Below are positions 25,591 through 34,556 of a stretch of DNA of 58,338 nt, piece after piece; position 1 is the first letter of the stretch, and every line of letters starts with the position of its first letter. The notes below the pieces were generated by a model. That model was not told where the DNA came from and did no database searches. It saw nothing but the letters and a program-made list of their open reading frames with translations. Location of the stretch: contig CAMVGO010000009.1 in NCBI GenBank assembly GCA_947167045.1, forward strand, positions 1 to 58,338, in the 5' to 3' direction. The DNA comes from an uncultured Clostridia bacterium. GTDB taxonomy: Bacteria > Bacillota > Clostridia > Saccharofermentanales > Saccharofermentanaceae. Position numbers and translations under genes: made by a program.

Positions 25591-26985
25591 TCAGGTTGCT
25601 CTGTATTTTCTCTCGGGATACTTCTCGTAGTATGCCTTCTTGTCGGCATACATCCTCTCATCTGCTATGCGCATCGCAGTGCGGATGTCTTCACCCTCAT
25701 GGACCGTGTAGGTGCCTACTGCAAAGTGAACATTATCCCTGTCAGCCTGTTCTTCGAGAGCTTTGAGCCTGACTTCGAGCCCGGTCTCATCCATGCCGTA
25801 TATGATGAGCATGAATTCGTCTCCGCCGGCACGGTAGACTTCAGCATCGATGAAAACGCTGCCAAGCACATGTGCAGCTGTCTTCAGGAGGTTGTCACCT
25901 GCTGTGTGGCCACTCTCGTCGTTTACGCGCTTAAGACCGTTAAGGTCGGCAAAGACGACAGAGTAGGGATATGTGATATAAGCCTTTTTCGAGACTATGT
26001 CGTTTACTACATTATTCATTGCATTGCGGTTCTTTGTGCCCGTAAGCATGTCGGCCGAGCTGAGCACTTCGAGCTTTTGGAGCAGCTGGTAATTCGAGAT
26101 CTCGGAAGCGATGAAGAAAGTCGTCAGCTCAAGTGTTTCCTTGATCTTTACCGTGTTATCCTCGTTAAAGTTCAGTGCCCACATATAGCCCAGAGTTTTG
26201 CCGTTGTATTCGAGAGGGAACAGTACGATGTTGCGGACACCTGCTTCGGTAAGTGATCTGTACCATGCCGGATTGACTGATTCGAGCCATTCCCTGTCCT
26301 GCTGGTTCTTAATGATGATGCAGGTGCTTCCGTCGAGCGTGGCATCCCAGGACTGCGTTATGTCAAAGAAGCCGTCGTCAAGGTAATGGTCCATGGGAAG
26401 CACACCGGATCCTTCACTTATGGATTCACAGAAAGTCTCGCAGGTGCGCTGTTCCTTATCCACTAGAAGTATGCAGCAGTGGTCCGATTCGCATATCTTT
26501 CTGATATCGCTGACTACCTCGTTCATCGATTCGTGTGTGTTTGCGGAGGCGCGGAGCTTGATGCATGTCTGAAGGACAGTGGAAGCCGTGTCTGCGGAAA
26601 GGCTTGCGCGCTGCTCGGTATCGACATGCGGCGTTACCTCATAAGAATAGAGACAATATCCGGTGTTTTCACTGTCGGATTCCAGCGGAAGGAGGAACAT
26701 GTTGAGCCAGAGGTTCATGAAGGGAAGACTTACATAAGTATGAAGAGGCTGTCCAAGGATCGCACTGCGGTAGCAGAAGTCCTCGAAATTCTTGTTCTGG
26801 GGGAAGAATTCCTCATATGGCGAACCGGGTATGAATTCCCTGTGCATTGTTGCGAGCATATCATCGCAATGGGGTTTGTTGCCTGCGACGATGCGGATGT
26901 TTCCGTAACGGTCATCCGGGAGCTTATCGACGGACATAATGCATGCTTTGCTCTTGTAACCCGAAAGCAGTTTGTCGAAATCCAT
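25591..26985 (-). CDS. GAF-GGDEF diguanylate cyclase
   Basis: A 464-aa soluble protein. An N-terminal region (1-145) is of unknown fold; a GAF-like sensor domain spans about 150-300 (HCCILLVDKEQRTCE, then VRNIVLFPLEYNGKTLGYMW). The C-terminal GGDEF domain has an intact RAGGDEFMLI signature (387-391). The usual RxxD inhibitory site is replaced by FIDA. It should synthesise c-di-GMP in response to a cytoplasmic ligand of the GAF domain, which cannot be named. The ATG at 26985 follows AGGAGG at 7 nt. It is a single-gene unit, convergent with the GH36 gene and divergent from the flippase-like gene. Confidence 0.88.
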   Translation of the reverse strand: MDFDKLLSGYKSKACIMSVDKLPDDRYGNIRIVAGNKPHCDDMLATMHREFIPGSPYEEFFPQNKNFEDFCYRSAILGQPLHTYVSLPFMNLWLNMFLLPLESDSENTGYCLYSYEVTPHVDTEQRASLSADTASTVLQTCIKLRASANTHESMNEVVSDIRKICESDHCCILLVDKEQRTCETFCESISEGSGVLPMDHYLDDGFFDITQSWDATLDGSTCIIIKNQQDREWLESVNPAWYRSLTEAGVRNIVLFPLEYNGKTLGYMWALNFNEDNTVKIKETLELTTFFIASEISNYQLLQKLEVLSSADMLTGTKNRNAMNNVVNDIVSKKAYITYPYSVVFADLNGLKRVNDESGHTAGDNLLKTAAHVLGSVFIDAEVYRAGGDEFMLIIYGMDETGLEVRLKALEEQADRDNVHFAVGTYTVHEGEDIRTAMRIADERMYADKKAYYEKYPERKYRAT

Positions 26986-27095
26986 GGTGATGCCTCCTTG
27001 AAAAACTACCATGTGCCTAGGATATCACAGACATTTGAGGCTTTGTTGAAATCTTCGCAAACGATACATATTCATAACGAAGAGTTAACGTATAT

Positions 27096-27103
27096 GCTAT
27101 AAT
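27096..27103 (+). promoter_or_regulatory. Extended -10 element placed for a leaderless transcript
   Basis: TGCTATAAT provides TG at 27095-27096 and TATAAT at 27098-27103. A start site 7-8 bp downstream falls on or within a base of the A of the ATG at 27111. No Shine-Dalgarno sequence is present between 27081 and 27110. The -35 region is weak (TAACGA at 27075-27080), as is usual with an extended -10. Confidence 0.55.
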
Positions 27104-27110
27104 TTCGCGT

Positions 27111-28124
27111 ATGAATCTTCTTAAGAAAAAGTCTCTCTGGCTTGGTGCGCTGCTTTTGCTGCTGCTCGGAGGAGCAACACTTTACGTTGTCTACCGCGAG
27201 CTCCGTGGTCAGGATATATTGGGAACACTGAAGAATGCCAACCTCTGGTGGGTCTTGGCAGCTGTGGTGTCGATGGCCCTTTATGCCGTTGCGGACGGCA
27301 TAAACATCAGCCGCTGCTTAAGACTTGCGGGTTATAAGCTGACATTCGCGCAGATGATGAAGTATTCTTTCGCAGGCTTTTTCTTCAGTTCGATCACCCC
27401 GTCTTCGACCGGAGGACAGCCGGGACAGCTCTACTTTATGGCAAAGGACAGGCTTAAGGTATCACACAGCGCATTTACGCTTCTTTGCGCCCTGCTGAGC
27501 TTCCAGTGTGCCGCAGTAGTTCTCGGAGTGGTGGGCGTGATCTTTTCGCACGGAGAGGTATTCAATCTTCAGGGAAAGTTCTCTTATGTGTTCCCGATAG
27601 GTTTTGCGCTTAACATCGCGATAATTATAGGTCTGTTCTGCGTGCTCTTTACGAGAAGGATCGCGGGTTTCTTCGCGGGGGCAGGTCTTTGGTTCATGAA
27701 GATAAAGGGAATAAAGCCCGGCGATAAGTTTAAGTTTCTCAGGTCTTTTGCGGCCTACAGGAAAGCAGCTTCTCTTTTGAGACTCAACAAATCTGTATTT
27801 GTTAAGATGCTCATCACATCGTTTATCCAGATAATACTCTTTCATTCGGTCACGTTCTTTTGCTCACATGCCGTCGGATGCAGTTCTCTCGACTGGTTTA
27901 CGGTACTGAGGACACAGTCATCTCTTTTCATTTCCGTATCTTCGCTCCCGCTCCCCGGAGCTGCCGGAGTAACCGAATACGGATATGCTCTGTTTTATGC
28001 GGATCTTATACCTGAGGCTTTGCTCGGGAGTGCCATGCTTCTGTCGCGTTTCTGCAGTTTTGTACTGCCGCTTGTCGCGAGCGGCCTTGGACTGGCGGCT
28101 TTATCAGTTAAGCAGGAAAAATAA
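27111..28124 (+). CDS. YbhN/LPG-synthase-TM flippase-like membrane protein
   Basis: A 337-aa integral membrane protein with about eight helices, belonging to the lysylphosphatidylglycerol synthase TM region/UPF0104 family. The hallmark is SSITPSSTGGQPGQLYFM (near residue 90) after helices 1-3, and SSLPLPGAAGVTEYG late in the protein. The cytoplasmic MprF synthase domain is absent. Members act as putative lipid flippases or auxiliary proteins of glycosylation. The ATG at 27111 has no ribosome binding site, and a -10 element ends seven bp upstream, so a leaderless mRNA is likely. It is convergent with a GT2 gene, and such pairs often modify lipid-linked sugars. Confidence 0.86.
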   Translation: MNLLKKKSLWLGALLLLLLGGATLYVVYRELRGQDILGTLKNANLWWVLAAVVSMALYAVADGINISRCLRLAGYKLTFAQMMKYSFAGFFFSSITPSSTGGQPGQLYFMAKDRLKVSHSAFTLLCALLSFQCAAVVLGVVGVIFSHGEVFNLQGKFSYVFPIGFALNIAIIIGLFCVLFTRRIAGFFAGAGLWFMKIKGIKPGDKFKFLRSFAAYRKAASLLRLNKSVFVKMLITSFIQIILFHSVTFFCSHAVGCSSLDWFTVLRTQSSLFISVSSLPLPGAAGVTEYGYALFYADLIPEALLGSAMLLSRFCSFVLPLVASGLGLAALSVKQEK

Positions 28125-28143
28125 TGTACCAGTGATACCGGTA

Positions 28144-29178
28144 TCAGTTGAACCCGAAATGTCTTCTGGCGATCTTATAAGCCAAACGGTAAAGAGGATA
28201 GCTCATCCAGCTCGGCATCCTGCGCAGAGGCCTCATGGGATGACGGTAAAAGGGTCTGCTCATTATCCAGTTGTAGTAGACGGGACGCTTTTCCTTTATC
28301 TCATCCAGGAACGATTCCATCTGCGCGGCATCTTCCTTTGTGCCTAAACGGAGAAGGAAGGATACGGTCGCGAGCGTGACTATCTCGGTATAGTAGTAAA
28401 GATATTCCTTCTTTGCGGGATTGGTTATCTGATCCACCTGGAGAGCATAGAGCATGAGCCTGTTGACCTTGAGCTGCTGGTCCATGCGGCTGAGCATGAC
28501 CTTCTCATTGACCGATTGGTCTTCACGGCCGATAAAATAACGGTATAGATCGACATCGAGATAGTACATCTTCTCGACATGGATCATGGGGTAGCAGACG
28601 AAAAGGTGGTCGACGTAGAAGGTGTGCTTCGGAAGATCCATTCCGCTGTTCCTTGCGAGCTCGGTGCGGTAAGTTGCGGAATGCATGAGGATATAAGATC
28701 CCGTGGCGAACTTTCCGACTTCATCCCAGCCGAAGAGCCTGCCGATGGGGAGGTTCTTTCGGTAATCGATGGCGCAGCTCCTGCCTTCGTTGACCTTCTC
28801 GTATACATAGTTTGTGATAACAAGGTCGGCTGCTTTTGAAGGATCTCTCATTTCTTCGAGAACATCCAAAAGCTTGAGCAGGGAACTCTCATCGAGCCAG
28901 TCGTCAGAATCAAGGACTCTGTAATAAAGGCCGGTTGCATTCTTAAGACCGGTCATTACGGCATCTCCGTGACCGCCGTTCTCTTTGCTGATAAGGCGTA
29001 CTGTATCGGGATATTTCTCTGTATAATCCTGAGCGATCTTTGCGGTGCCGTCAGTAGAGCCGTCATCAACGACAAGGACCTCAACTTTATCCTTGCCCGG
29101 TAATAGACTGTCGATTGCTCTTCGCACATAATCCTGCGAATTAAAGCACGGGATTGCCACCGAAAGAAGTTTCTGCAT
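28144..29178 (-). CDS. Glycosyltransferase family 2
   Basis: A 344-aa GT-A enzyme. The N-terminal nucleotide-sugar domain shows SVAIPCFNSQDYVRRAIDSL, VVDDGSTDGT and the metal-binding DSDDW. The remainder is a helical, positively charged acceptor region without clear membrane helices. Such enzymes move a sugar from an NDP- or lipid-linked donor to a glycan or glycolipid; donor and acceptor are unknown. A poor ribosome site (GAAAGG at about 14 nt) precedes the ATG, but the N terminus is complete for the family. It is followed by the convergent flippase-like gene and preceded in the same direction by a lipase gene. Confidence 0.88.
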   Translation of the reverse strand: MQKLLSVAIPCFNSQDYVRRAIDSLLPGKDKVEVLVVDDGSTDGTAKIAQDYTEKYPDTVRLISKENGGHGDAVMTGLKNATGLYYRVLDSDDWLDESSLLKLLDVLEEMRDPSKAADLVITNYVYEKVNEGRSCAIDYRKNLPIGRLFGWDEVGKFATGSYILMHSATYRTELARNSGMDLPKHTFYVDHLFVCYPMIHVEKMYYLDVDLYRYFIGREDQSVNEKVMLSRMDQQLKVNRLMLYALQVDQITNPAKKEYLYYYTEIVTLATVSFLLRLGTKEDAAQMESFLDEIKEKRPVYYNWIMSRPFYRHPMRPLRRMPSWMSYPLYRLAYKIARRHFGFN

Positions 29179-29281
29179 TATCTAGTGAAATAACCTTTCT
29201 TCAAAAACCGATAGACATTATATCACCTGTATTCGAAATAAAATATTTAATTTTATTGAGGAAATGACGGAGTTTAAGCCG

Positions 29282-30106
29282 TTAAAAACCCATTGCTTTG
29301 AGTTCTTTAACGACGCCGACATAGAATGCCGCAATGTCGCTTACTTCCGTATCGGAAGAGGGAAGGCGGGAGGTGAATCTTCTGCGTCTCAGGTCCACGA
29401 CATCGGCATGGGAGATGCCGCGTCGCGTGGATGAAGTGTGCACTCCCTTGAAGTTTGCCCAGCGTGAAGATGCTACAGAGACCATGCCGTCGTTCTCTCC
29501 GTCAAATCTGCTGACAACGGGGAAGGTGATGCAGAATACCGGATCCGAGAATGCGCTCTCGCACTTGAAAGCGTAGCTCTGGCAGTAGATCCCTTCGGGA
29601 GCTGGATTGTCGATGTCGAACTGCTCTGCCGTTCCGGTTGTCAGGATATCAAAACATTTATAGCTGTCGGGATGTTTGTCGCCGAGGATCTTCATCCACA
29701 GATCGGTTCCCCATGCAGCCGTCATTACCATCCATTTAGGACTTTTCATGAGAAAGTCGATGGTGTGCGACCCGTGGTGGGGAGTGTCTATTGTCGTGAT
29801 GGATGCGATCTTATCCTGATAGCCGTGGTTTACGAGGTACTTCGCCTCAAGCCCGCCCTTGGAATGGGCGAGGATGTTCACTTTGTCGGCTCCAGTGACC
29901 CTGAGTGCCTCATCGAGGCTTTTTGCGATCGTGTCGGCGTTGCTCTCTATTGATCCTACGGAATCCTGGTTGCCGAAGAAAACACGGGCACCAAGGGATT
30001 CCAGTGTCTTCGGGACTCTGCCCCAGTAGCACAGATGCTTTCTGTCACGGAATCCCATTCCGTGGACCATGAGTAACGGGTATCTGAGATCACAATCGCT
30101 GCCCAT
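29282..30106 (-). CDS. Triacylglycerol lipase-like alpha/beta hydrolase
   Basis: A 274-aa alpha/beta hydrolase of the bacterial lipase class. The oxyanion and nucleophile region reads PLLMVHGMGF and ILAHSKGGLEAKYL, the nucleophile serine sitting in AHSKG in place of GHSxG. A histidine in GISHADVVDL and an acidic residue in DGENDGMVS are candidates for the rest of the triad. DTPHHGSH follows the nucleophile strand as in family I lipases and depolymerases. No signal peptide is present, so an intracellular esterase is more likely. Its ribosome binding site AGGGGAAG lies in the arm of a leader hairpin. Confidence 0.82.
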   Translation of the reverse strand: MGSDCDLRYPLLMVHGMGFRDRKHLCYWGRVPKTLESLGARVFFGNQDSVGSIESNADTIAKSLDEALRVTGADKVNILAHSKGGLEAKYLVNHGYQDKIASITTIDTPHHGSHTIDFLMKSPKWMVMTAAWGTDLWMKILGDKHPDSYKCFDILTTGTAEQFDIDNPAPEGIYCQSYAFKCESAFSDPVFCITFPVVSRFDGENDGMVSVASSRWANFKGVHTSSTRRGISHADVVDLRRRRFTSRLPSSDTEVSDIAAFYVGVVKELKAMGF

Positions 30107-30115
30107 AAGTTAAAG

Positions 30116-30164
30116 CTTCCCCTTAGTATTCTGTACTTTAAGGGAAGTATAACGCGGTATTATA
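30116..30164 (-). promoter_or_regulatory. Lipase promoter -10 and a hairpin that covers the ribosome binding site
   Basis: On the minus strand a TATAAT lies at 30164-30159, giving a start near 30152. In the leader, CTTCCCTTA (30147-30139) can pair with TAAGGGGAAG (30125-30116), a 9-bp stem with one bulge and a 13-nt loop. The AGGGGAAG of the 3' arm is the ribosome binding site of the lipase gene, so the hairpin may limit translation. No -35 element is convincing. The same hairpin would lie downstream of the MFS gene and might also slow readthrough. Confidence 0.45.
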
Positions 30165-30187
30165 CAATGTTCAATACTGAATTTTGT

Positions 30188-31405
30188 TTAAGAGCCCTTT
30201 TCCGCAATATTGCCACAGCCTGACCGCTTATCGCGCAGTACTTTGAGCGCAACAAAGGCGATCACGAGACCTATGGCTGTTACCGCAAGGCTCACGGTAA
30301 GCATGAAGTGAGGTCCTTTTATGTCGAGAAGACGTCCGCACACAAGGCTCGAGAATACTCCGCCAAGGGTAATGGAGACGTTGATGTAAGCCTGGCCTTT
30401 GACCTGATCGAGTCTAGCCATGGTCTGATTTACGAAGTAGGCGGATACCGGGATGAAGACGGCATAGGCGAGCATCTGCATCGCCTGACTGATGTAGACC
30501 AGCACCATGTTGGGCGCGATGAGCATGAGAAGCGTCTTTACGAGAAAAGCTGTGCCCGAGATGAGGAGCAGGTTCTTTACGGAGATCTTCTTCATTATCT
30601 TATCTATCAGGGCCATGGTCGGGAGCTCGAGAAGGGCAGCGATGAATACCGCTGTACCCATGGATGCCTCGGTGCCTCCCAACGGTGTGATTATCTGGAT
30701 CATGTAGTCGTTTATCGCATTGTGGGCGAAGAAAAAACATACGGCGCCAAGGACGAAGAGCATGAATCCGGGATAAGTCTTTATGAAGCTGAAGAGGTTG
30801 TTGTGGGCTACCTCAGTTCCGTGAGCTTCTGCGGCTTTGACTTCGGGTTTCTTAAAGAAATAGAGTACGATCAGTGCTATCGCCAGGATGATGATGTCCA
30901 GGATCATGAGGATGCTTACTCCGAACCTTCCGATCGCCATGCCGGTAAAGACCGATGTTACGGCAAATCCGGCCGACCCTAAACCTCTTGCAAGGCCGTA
31001 GTAGATATGGCATCCCGCGGCCTCGTATTCGAAATACATGGCCGTGATTATCGGCTGATAGACCATCTGGATCATATAGATGAGCACGAATATGATGAAA
31101 ATTACAGCAATCCCGTTCCTGATGATGAGCAGGAGGACCGAACCTATGAGCAGCAGTGCGGTGGATGCCATCGACACGTTGCGGTTGGTGAGCTTACCCT
31201 GTTTGTCGATCAGCCCGGCGATGAGAGGCTGGAAGATGACCGAAAGGATATTGGCAAGTGCGAGAGTGATGCCTATCAGCGTGTTTGAGAAACCTTTTTC
31301 GAGCAGAAAGACCGACGCATAAGCGTGGATCCCGCTGTATACGGCAAAATAGGTAGCGTTGATGATGATGTATCTTAAAGTCCAGTATTTCTTGGTACCT
31401 GGCAT
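30188..31405 (-). CDS. MFS transporter
   Basis: A 405-aa major facilitator protein with twelve predicted helices. The N terminus YIIINATYFAVYSGIHAYASVFLLEKGFS and the following NTLIGITLALANILSVIFQPL fit the MFS_1-like group that includes LacY/phenylpropionate-type symporters. A conserved charged LIDKQGKL loop follows helix 2, and DKIMKKI sits between the two halves. Substrate unknown: oligosaccharide or aromatic acid are both common in this group. AGAGG precedes the ATG. It is the first gene of a leftward cluster with the lipase and GT2 genes, separated from the lipase by its own promoter. Confidence 0.82.
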   Translation of the reverse strand: MPGTKKYWTLRYIIINATYFAVYSGIHAYASVFLLEKGFSNTLIGITLALANILSVIFQPLIAGLIDKQGKLTNRNVSMASTALLLIGSVLLLIIRNGIAVIFIIFVLIYMIQMVYQPIITAMYFEYEAAGCHIYYGLARGLGSAGFAVTSVFTGMAIGRFGVSILMILDIIILAIALIVLYFFKKPEVKAAEAHGTEVAHNNLFSFIKTYPGFMLFVLGAVCFFFAHNAINDYMIQIITPLGGTEASMGTAVFIAALLELPTMALIDKIMKKISVKNLLLISGTAFLVKTLLMLIAPNMVLVYISQAMQMLAYAVFIPVSAYFVNQTMARLDQVKGQAYINVSITLGGVFSSLVCGRLLDIKGPHFMLTVSLAVTAIGLVIAFVALKVLRDKRSGCGNIAEKGS

Positions 31406-31502
31406 AAGCGCCTCTTCTTTCTAAATTGCGAAAGCCGGGATCTTAACATATTATTATCGGTAAACTGCTTTCAGGCTGAATAAATGATAACAGGGTGAAG
31501 AT

Positions 31503-32534
31503 ATGGAATATATTAGAATTCTTGGAGAGCTTATCGCCAATCCGTTATTGGATTTTCTCATGGCATTCGTGGGAATGCTGATCGTTTCGCTCCTCATGAT
31601 GCTCCTTCAGCTGGCATTTTTCAAACTGTTCAAGTCAAAACTTCAGTATATAGAACTGTTCGGTTTTAAGTTTTCCAAGCCGGAGCAGGGAAAGTGGGAA
31701 TACAGGGGCCACAGGAACAAATTCGGTTTTGAAGCGGCTTTCAATTTCGATCTGAAGGCATGTGCCGGTATGGACAACAAAAAGATGGTCTCATATGAAT
31801 ACGGCTTTATCCTGACAAGCACGATATCCTGTTTGATTATTTCTGTCATTATCTGCGCGGTCTGCTGGATCAATGCTTTCAGGATATCTCCCTGGTTCGC
31901 GGCATCTTTCGTCTTTCTTACCGGTTTCTGGACATTGATGTTTGGCTGCGGAAGGCTGGTCGTTGCTTTAATATCCATTGCAAAAACAAGTTCGAAGAAA
32001 ACATTAGGCGGCTATGCGTCACAGGCATACGGGATGCTCAGGTCCGGTATTCCCTATGAGAGGATGGATCTGAGACCAGTCAGGGAATTGAATTTCCGGA
32101 ATGTGTGGGATGCCGAGAAGATAACATATTTCCCGATCTATTTCGCATATCTTGATGCAAACGGGAAATATGATCTGATGCCGGAAGCCGTTGCCGGCAT
32201 CGAGAGCATACTCAAACCCGGAAATACGTCGAAGCCTTATTTGATCGTATATTTTTATCTCGTCTTTTACTATTCGTATCATTATATCGTGCCGTCAAAG
32301 GCCAAGGAGTACTATCACAGGGCAGGGGATGCCATTGCCAGGGATAAAGATTCCGACGGTATGTGCCTGAAGGGATTTTACGAACTAAACTGCTTCGGAA
32401 ATGTTGAAAAGGCGAAAGAATGCGCCGCGGCAGCCGTAGCGAAGATCGAAGATTATCCATCTGCTGTCGAAAAGGAATACTGGAGAAACAACATCGCGAA
32501 GCTCAATAACGCGATAAACAATTTCCGCGGATGA
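31503..32534 (+). CDS. Membrane protein of unknown function with helical C-terminal domain
   Basis: A 343-aa protein with no family I recognise. Hydrophobic segments lie at about 15-40, 100-120 and 125-150, the last pair close together. Between the first and second is a polar segment with several aromatic residues (KWEYRGHRNKFGFEAAFNF). The C-terminal 160 residues are soluble and helix-rich, with a TPR-like rhythm (SKAKEYYHRAGDAIAR, then NVEKAKECAAAAVAKI). GGGTGAAG precedes the ATG. It lies alone between the divergent MFS gene and the XrtG operon, 136 bp upstream of the latter. Confidence 0.6.
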   Translation: MEYIRILGELIANPLLDFLMAFVGMLIVSLLMMLLQLAFFKLFKSKLQYIELFGFKFSKPEQGKWEYRGHRNKFGFEAAFNFDLKACAGMDNKKMVSYEYGFILTSTISCLIISVIICAVCWINAFRISPWFAASFVFLTGFWTLMFGCGRLVVALISIAKTSSKKTLGGYASQAYGMLRSGIPYERMDLRPVRELNFRNVWDAEKITYFPIYFAYLDANGKYDLMPEAVAGIESILKPGNTSKPYLIVYFYLVFYYSYHYIVPSKAKEYYHRAGDAIARDKDSDGMCLKGFYELNCFGNVEKAKECAAAAVAKIEDYPSAVEKEYWRNNIAKLNNAINNFRG

Positions 32535-32615
32535 ACCCTGTCTTTATCTTTTTACCAAACGCAGAGCAGAAAGCAACATAAATAAAACAACATAATTAAC
32601 AAATTTGACACAAAG

Positions 32616-32646
32616 TTGCCACAATTGCAGTCCGCCGTGCTATACT
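32616..32646 (+). promoter_or_regulatory. Putative promoter of the XrtG operon
   Basis: TTGCCA at 32616-32621 and TATACT at 32641-32646 are separated by 19 bp, with TG at 32638-32639 supplying an extended -10. It precedes the GTG start at 32671 by 25 bp. A perfect TTGACA lies at 32605-32610 but has no -10 at the right distance. Confidence 0.5.
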
Positions 32647-32670
32647 CTTTAATAAAATGGGAGGCATATC

Positions 32671-33930
32671 GTGAGCAAAAGATTCGTTAACAGCGCAGTC
32701 AGATTATTAAGTGGTGTTGCAGCCGCTGTTTTCGTTGCCTCACATCTTATGTTTCCTGTCAGTGCGGATTCATACAGCGGCATTTCCATTGATGGTGATT
32801 TCAGTGACTGGGACAGCGTCGTAAAGTATGACGCGCTCGGCAATACGAGTTTTGTCAATCAGGTCGCAATGGTCTGGGACGGAGACTGGGTTTACATCTA
32901 TCTCGATGAAGTGCAGCAGAATTCTGCAACCTGGTCCGGTGCTAAGACCGACGGTAAGTTCGTTATCAAGACGGATCTCAATCAGGATCTCGTCGTCGCT
33001 TTGTATAACAACGGCGCCAACGGAAACAGGGTAGAGGTAACACAGCCCGATTCCGATCTTTACCTGTCTGATACAAACGGCAAGGTCAAGGTTGCTTTCA
33101 ACGGCGATTATTCGACCTGGGGTGAGCCTTCTCTCATGGAGATCGCCATTCCTGCTGACGCCCTTCCCCAATATAGTTCCACGATCAGTTTCGGTTATTA
33201 CCTTGGCAACATTCTCATTTCAGATGTTGCCGATTCAAGCGGATTGTCAGGCGGAGCAACACCTACACCCGGCCCCCATAATGACGGTTCCGGAATAGTT
33301 ATTGACGGCGAATATCATGACTGGGATTATTATCCCGTAACCACAATCGAATACGATACCGCAGGTACTAATAACTCGCATCCCGACGCGAGAGGCTCGA
33401 TCCTTTCGAGAGACGGCAAGGCCTATGTCCACTGTGTAACGAATTATTTCGCTGAGCAGGATACAGGCTTCAGATACGGTGCGGAATTCCTGGAAGTAAT
33501 CGTTCATCTGGGCGATACGTTTACGATGCTCAAAGCTGTAAAGATCGGTCCGAACGGCGGTCTCGACTGGAAGGCCGAATACAATTCCCAGCCTTACGGA
33601 GAACATCATTTCGCATTGTTCTATTCCGGTGACGCCGAGCTTTCCACGAACATCAACAACATTTCACAATATGATACTTACCTTGGTGACATGTATATCG
33701 AGGTTGGAGAATATCAGAACCAGACGGAATTCTGGTTCGACGTAGAGAAACTGGCAGAAAGAGCCAATGTGAGCCTGACGGAGGCAACGAACATCAGAGT
33801 CCGTTTCCACAGAATCGGAAGAGAGACGCTCAGGTGTTCGGGCATCTCGACAGGTCCTGCATTTGTCGCGCTCCTGTCGACCGTAGCAGTCGGTTCGTAT
33901 CTGACCATTAATCGCAGAAAGAAGGCCTGA
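32671..33930 (+). CDS. Secreted protein with Firmicu-CTERM-like sorting signal, XrtG substrate candidate
   Basis: A 419-aa exported protein. It has a signal peptide (KRFVNSAVRLLSGVAAAVFVASHLMF ending in SADS near residue 32), then two homologous beta-rich modules with a DGxxxDW motif: IDGDFSDWDSV (about 39) and IDGEYHDWDYY (about 211), separated by a GGATPTPGPHNDGSG linker. The C terminus is a tripartite sorting tail: RCSGISTGP, a hydrophobic helix (FVALLSTVAVGSYLTI) and RRKKA. This resembles the Firmicu-CTERM signal recognised by exosortase XrtG, encoded by the next gene with a 1-base TGATG overlap. Two glucan/CBM9-like modules would give sugar binding (inference). The start is GTG at 32671 behind GGGAGG. 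Confidence 0.82.
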   Translation: MSKRFVNSAVRLLSGVAAAVFVASHLMFPVSADSYSGISIDGDFSDWDSVVKYDALGNTSFVNQVAMVWDGDWVYIYLDEVQQNSATWSGAKTDGKFVIKTDLNQDLVVALYNNGANGNRVEVTQPDSDLYLSDTNGKVKVAFNGDYSTWGEPSLMEIAIPADALPQYSSTISFGYYLGNILISDVADSSGLSGGATPTPGPHNDGSGIVIDGEYHDWDYYPVTTIEYDTAGTNNSHPDARGSILSRDGKAYVHCVTNYFAEQDTGFRYGAEFLEVIVHLGDTFTMLKAVKIGPNGGLDWKAEYNSQPYGEHHFALFYSGDAELSTNINNISQYDTYLGDMYIEVGEYQNQTEFWFDVEKLAERANVSLTEATNIRVRFHRIGRETLRCSGISTGPAFVALLSTVAVGSYLTINRRKKA

Positions 33931-34556
33931 TGATATATCTTATCGCTGCTGCTGCGATCGCGCTGTGGGTATGGCTCCTTCTTGTTCTTAAAAAAGCTGA
34001 GCTCAGATTTTGGAAATATATTGTCGGAGCCTGCGGATTATTCCTTATTTTATTGATTCTTGTCAGGCCGTGGCTCATGATGCCGCTTGCGAGGCTCGTC
34101 GCCGCGATCGCCGGAATATTCGGTAAGGTAACCGGGTTTTATCAGGCTTATTACAGATACGGCGTAATATTCATCGAATCCGCCAAGGGAGCCATAACCG
34201 TTAACATCGACCTGGAGTGTTCGGGAATAATCGAGATATCGGCTTTTGTCTCGCTGCTTACTTTCTATGAGGTCTACAATATCCCGGAGCGTATCTATGT
34301 CGGAATAATCGGAACGCTTTATACACTCCTTACAAATGCTTTCAGGATCTCCGTCATCTGCACGATGATCCATTTCCTCGGGACGGATTACTACTATGCA
34401 GCCCACACCATCATCGGAAGGATGATCTTCTATGCGCTTCAGGTCATACTGTATTTCTTTGTATTCACGAAGCCGCATGTCATGAGGATGAAGACCGGAG
34501 ATTTCGGTTATAACAAAAAGGACGAGACCGTTAAGAGCGGGAGAGATGCCACATGA
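33930..34556 (+). CDS. xrtG: Exosortase XrtG
   Basis: A 208-aa polytopic membrane cysteine transpeptidase-like protein with about seven helices. The catalytic set of exosortases is present: Cys97 in IDLECSGIIE, Arg139 in TNAFRIS, and His159 in AAHTIIGR, all at membrane-surface positions. These features and the gene neighbours match exosortase G of Gram-positive bacteria. It should cleave the C-terminal sorting tail of the upstream protein and attach the product to an unknown acceptor. The ATG overlaps the stop of the substrate gene (TGATG) and its stop overlaps the next start (ATGA), so the operon is translationally coupled. Chemistry of XrtG is not established. Confidence 0.9.
   Translation: MIYLIAAAAIALWVWLLLVLKKAELRFWKYIVGACGLFLILLILVRPWLMMPLARLVAAIAGIFGKVTGFYQAYYRYGVIFIESAKGAITVNIDLECSGIIEISAFVSLLTFYEVYNIPERIYVGIIGTLYTLLTNAFRISVICTMIHFLGTDYYYAAHTIIGRMIFYALQVILYFFVFTKPHVMRMKTGDFGYNKKDETVKSGRDAT

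Noticed and set aside
28133..28146. Perfect palindrome TGATACCGGTATCA between convergent genes
   Set aside because: It has no loop or T-tract, so it is not a terminator, and it overlaps a stop codon; chance cannot be excluded.
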